Part shown: positions 32,086 through 33,773 of the stretch, in pieces
How positions within the stretch are numbered: position 1 is the first letter of the stretch
How the letters are laid out: each line of letters starts with the position of its first letter
Assembly: GCA_001662425.1 (NCBI GenBank)
Contig: BDDC01001026.1
Span: 1,711 to 35,483, forward strand
Origin: Chlamydomonas sphaeroides
Taxonomy: Eukaryota; Chlorophyta; Chlorophyceae; Chlamydomonadales; Chlamydomonadaceae
Direction of reading: 5' to 3'
Length of the DNA stretch: 33,773 nt
Made by a program: the position numbers and the translations under genes
Notes under the pieces: model-generated
The model's input: the letters and a program-made list of their open reading frames with translations, nothing else
The model's database searches: none
What the model was told of the DNA's origin: nothing

Positions 32086-33113
32086 GCTGACGCCAACGTT
32101 ACTCCCGTCTCGTTGAAGCTTTCGCACCTCTTCATGCTTCTCACAAACAAGTCCAACGTCGCTTTCGCGCGTTTCGTTGCCTCCTGCGGACGAGCTGCGT
32201 TGTCTTATGAGCGACGCCAGCTTGCTTGTAGCTTAGAGAGCACAACTACTGATAATCTAATGCGGCGCTTTAGCCGGATTCAGCAAACTTCCGCGACTGT
32301 TCGGTCTTCTGGTTCTCTAGGGTGCTGGATGTAGCGGTTCTGCCGTGTAACCAAACAATTATGCGTTTCTATGACTGGGTGTAAGCTGCGACAGAGTGAG
32401 TGGAGGAAAGAAGGGTAGGGGCAGGGTAGCCGGAGGTGTGTACCACGACCTTCCATGCAGGTGCCGCGGTACTGAGCAGCCGCCTGCCGGTTTTGCACGC
32501 TAAGGGTACATGCGCAGACAGCAAAATCGTAGACACTGCTGCGGGCTGCTGGGTGCGTGCGACAGTGCGGCTGCGCATGTCACATGTATCGTCGGTTCGT
32601 ATATGCGTTTCTAGGCCAACTGCGAGCTGCTTGGAAAGGCATCACAACTTTGGACGCTTGCATCATCGAGTCCCGGCACAGCGCGGACCACAGCGGCTGC
32701 TACTGCCCACGTCAGCGCGCAGGTGCGTGCACTGCTGGCGGCGCCGCTACGAACACAACACGACACGACCCCACCCAGCCGCCCCACCCCACGCTACTGG
32801 CACCCATATCCGCACATCACCTCCGCTGCCACCCGGCTGCTCCTACTCCAGCCCATGCAGCGGGCGCCTGCCGTCCCAACAGTTTCGCTACAGCCCGCGT
32901 CGTGGCACAGCAACGCAACCCAACGCAATCGTCGCAACCGCAACCTCAGTCCTGCCATCCGGCTCACGAGCACACAGGCCCTGTGCAGCCCAACGCGGGC
33001 ACTGCGGCCTCCGCCTCCCGCTTGCCGCCGCCCTCCCCGCCGCCCTCTCCGCCTCCGCCTCCGCCCTCTCCGCCTCCGCCTCCGCCCTCAGTCCCCCTCA
33101 GCCGCCGCCTGCC
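32086..33113. other. Region upstream of the metallopeptidase and downstream of the SDR gene
   Basis: About 1 kb. The left part (32100-32400) is AT-richer and probably holds the metallopeptidase promoter and leader. No clear TATA element was found there on the minus strand. The right part (about 33020-33095) is a proline-codon-like CCGCCT repeat on the plus strand, G-rich on the minus strand, and falls in the 3' UTR or a last intron of the SDR gene. No gene is called. Confidence 0.5.
33020..33095. repeat. CCTCCG-type simple repeat
   Basis: Units of CCGCCT with a recurring CCCTCT interruption every 18-21 bases. On the plus strand it would read SPPPPP, but there is no supported exon there. On the minus strand it is a purine-rich GGAGGCGGAG tract just downstream of the SDR stop. 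Confidence 0.75.
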
Positions 33114-33773
33114 TCACCCCCGCCTCACGCTCACGGGCCCCCCCAGCCCCGCGGTGTACTGGCGCCAGAAGTCGGCGGCCACGTCGTCCGGGCAGATGGT
33201 GCCGCCCCCCGGACCCGCCGCCTCGCTGCCCTTGACGGGGCCCGCCACCACCACCTGCGGGTGCGGGGGCGCCAGGGCGGGAGGGCGTGGGACCGCGGAT
33301 GCGGGATACCGGGATTGGGGGTGTGAGGCAGAGGGGTGGCAGAGGGGCGTGTGGGGTACGCGGCCCCGCCACGGGCCGCCTCGTCGGCCCCGCTGCCCCT
33401 GCGCCCCGCCACTCCCCCCCGGCCCCGCCCCACCTCGGCCACCCGGATGCCCCGCGGCCTGAGCGCCTCCGCCAGCGTGTGCACCAGGCTGCGCTGGGCG
33501 GCCTTGCCCTGGGGGGGGAGGAGGAGGAAAGTGGAGGAAGGGAGGAGGGGGCGCTGTTGAAAGAGCGGTGAGTGGGGTGCTCGGGGTGCGCCGGTGAAGG
33601 CGGGCGGCGGTGGAGGGCCCCCCCCGCCCCAGGGCTGCCGAGGCGGCGCACCGCACACCGCAGGCCCCCGGGGCCCCGTAGCCCTCCCCGCAGCTCCCGC
33701 CTGGCCTCCCGTGTACCTTCCCTCCCCCTCCTCCCCTCCCCCTCCTCCCCTCCCCCTCCTCCCCTCCCCCTCC
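33114..33773 (-). CDS. Short-chain dehydrogenase/reductase (SDR), C-terminal part only
   Basis: Two minus-strand exons are clear: 33508-33434 and 33254-33114, joined in phase 0. The first reads GKAAQRSLVHTLAEALRPRG, then IRVAE. In SDR enzymes this is the segment that starts with the catalytic Lys of the YxxxK motif and continues through helix alpha-F and the next strand. The second begins VVVAGPVKG and contains CPDDVAADFWRQYTAG, matching the PED/IA..YW..H tail of bacterial-type SDRs with a GK-(A/F)-ALR motif. The nucleotide-binding TGxxxGxG part and the catalytic Tyr must lie to the right of the window. The end is uncertain: either the TGA at 33116-33114, or splicing at a GTGAGC donor after AGLGGP. 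Substrate cannot be told. Confidence 0.72.
   Translation of the reverse strand, partial: GGGGEEGEGRRGRGGGGGKVHGRPGGSCGEGYGAPGACGVRCAASAALGRGGPSTAARLHRRTPSTPLTALSTAPPPPFLHFPPPPPPGQGRPAQPGAHAGGGAQAAGHPGGRGGAGPGGSGGAQGQRGRRGGPWRGRVPHTPLCHPSASHPQSRYPASAVPRPPALAPPHPQVVVAGPVKGSEAAGPGGGTICPDDVAADFWRQYTAGLGGPVSVRRG
33717..33773. repeat. Pyrimidine tandem repeat at the window end
   Basis: A 14-bp unit close to CCCTCCTCCCCTCC is repeated about four times and runs to the last base. It lies in an intron of the minus-strand SDR gene. A simple repeat at the very edge suggests that the sequence or contig stops because the repeat could not be crossed. Confidence 0.8.

Noticed and set aside
32557..33462. 301-residue proline-rich plus-strand frame
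   Set aside because: It overlaps the SDR exons in antisense. The proline run is a simple CCGCCT repeat and the rest lacks coding character.

Overview
The window looks like nuclear DNA of a green alga, most likely a Chlorella- or Micractinium-like trebouxiophyte. It is very GC-rich. Genes are split by many short introns with mostly GTGAGN, GTGGGN or GTGCGN donors and pyrimidine-rich CAG acceptors. Proteins are full of Ala, Gly, Pro and Gln low complexity, Ser-Pro stalks are present, and one gene belongs to the large MYND-finger family of such algae. The lineage is inferred from these traits; no database was consulted. There is no operon-like layout, CRISPR array or insertion sequence. In this GC-rich DNA most long ORFs are chance shadows, so the gene models below rest on exon phases that join correctly.

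Layout. (1) Positions 1-5105, plus strand: the 3' part of a gene for a large, mostly disordered acidic and Gln-rich protein of unknown function (nine phase-consistent exons). (2) 5106-6325: intergenic, with a candidate TATA element just before the next gene. (3) 6326-17667, plus: a giant receptor-like kinase. It has a signal-peptide exon, a Cys-containing ectodomain, beta-rich repeats separated by proline-rich linkers, an assembly gap inside the Ser/Pro stalk, one transmembrane helix, about 1,400 residues of low-complexity cytoplasmic region and a complete tyrosine-kinase-like (TKL) catalytic domain. (4) 18854-24759, plus: a MYND zinc-finger family gene that looks broken by one in-frame stop and several frame changes. 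(5) 26003-about 32085, minus: a membrane-anchored or secreted M43 (pappalysin/cytophagalysin)-like zinc metallopeptidase with C-terminal Cys-rich, fibronectin-type-II-like modules on Ser-Pro linkers. (6) 33114-window end, minus: the C-terminal exons of a short-chain dehydrogenase/reductase.

The genes do not form an obvious pathway. Two of them, the receptor kinase and the metallopeptidase, are surface or secreted proteins with hydroxyproline-type Ser-Pro linkers, which fits cell-wall or extracellular-matrix sensing and remodelling. The most unusual object is the receptor kinase: a plant-like single-pass architecture, but with an ectodomain not recognised as a plant RLK type and a very long juxtamembrane region. 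The contrast between clean phases in the neighbours and repeated frame breaks in the MYND gene is the second main observation.
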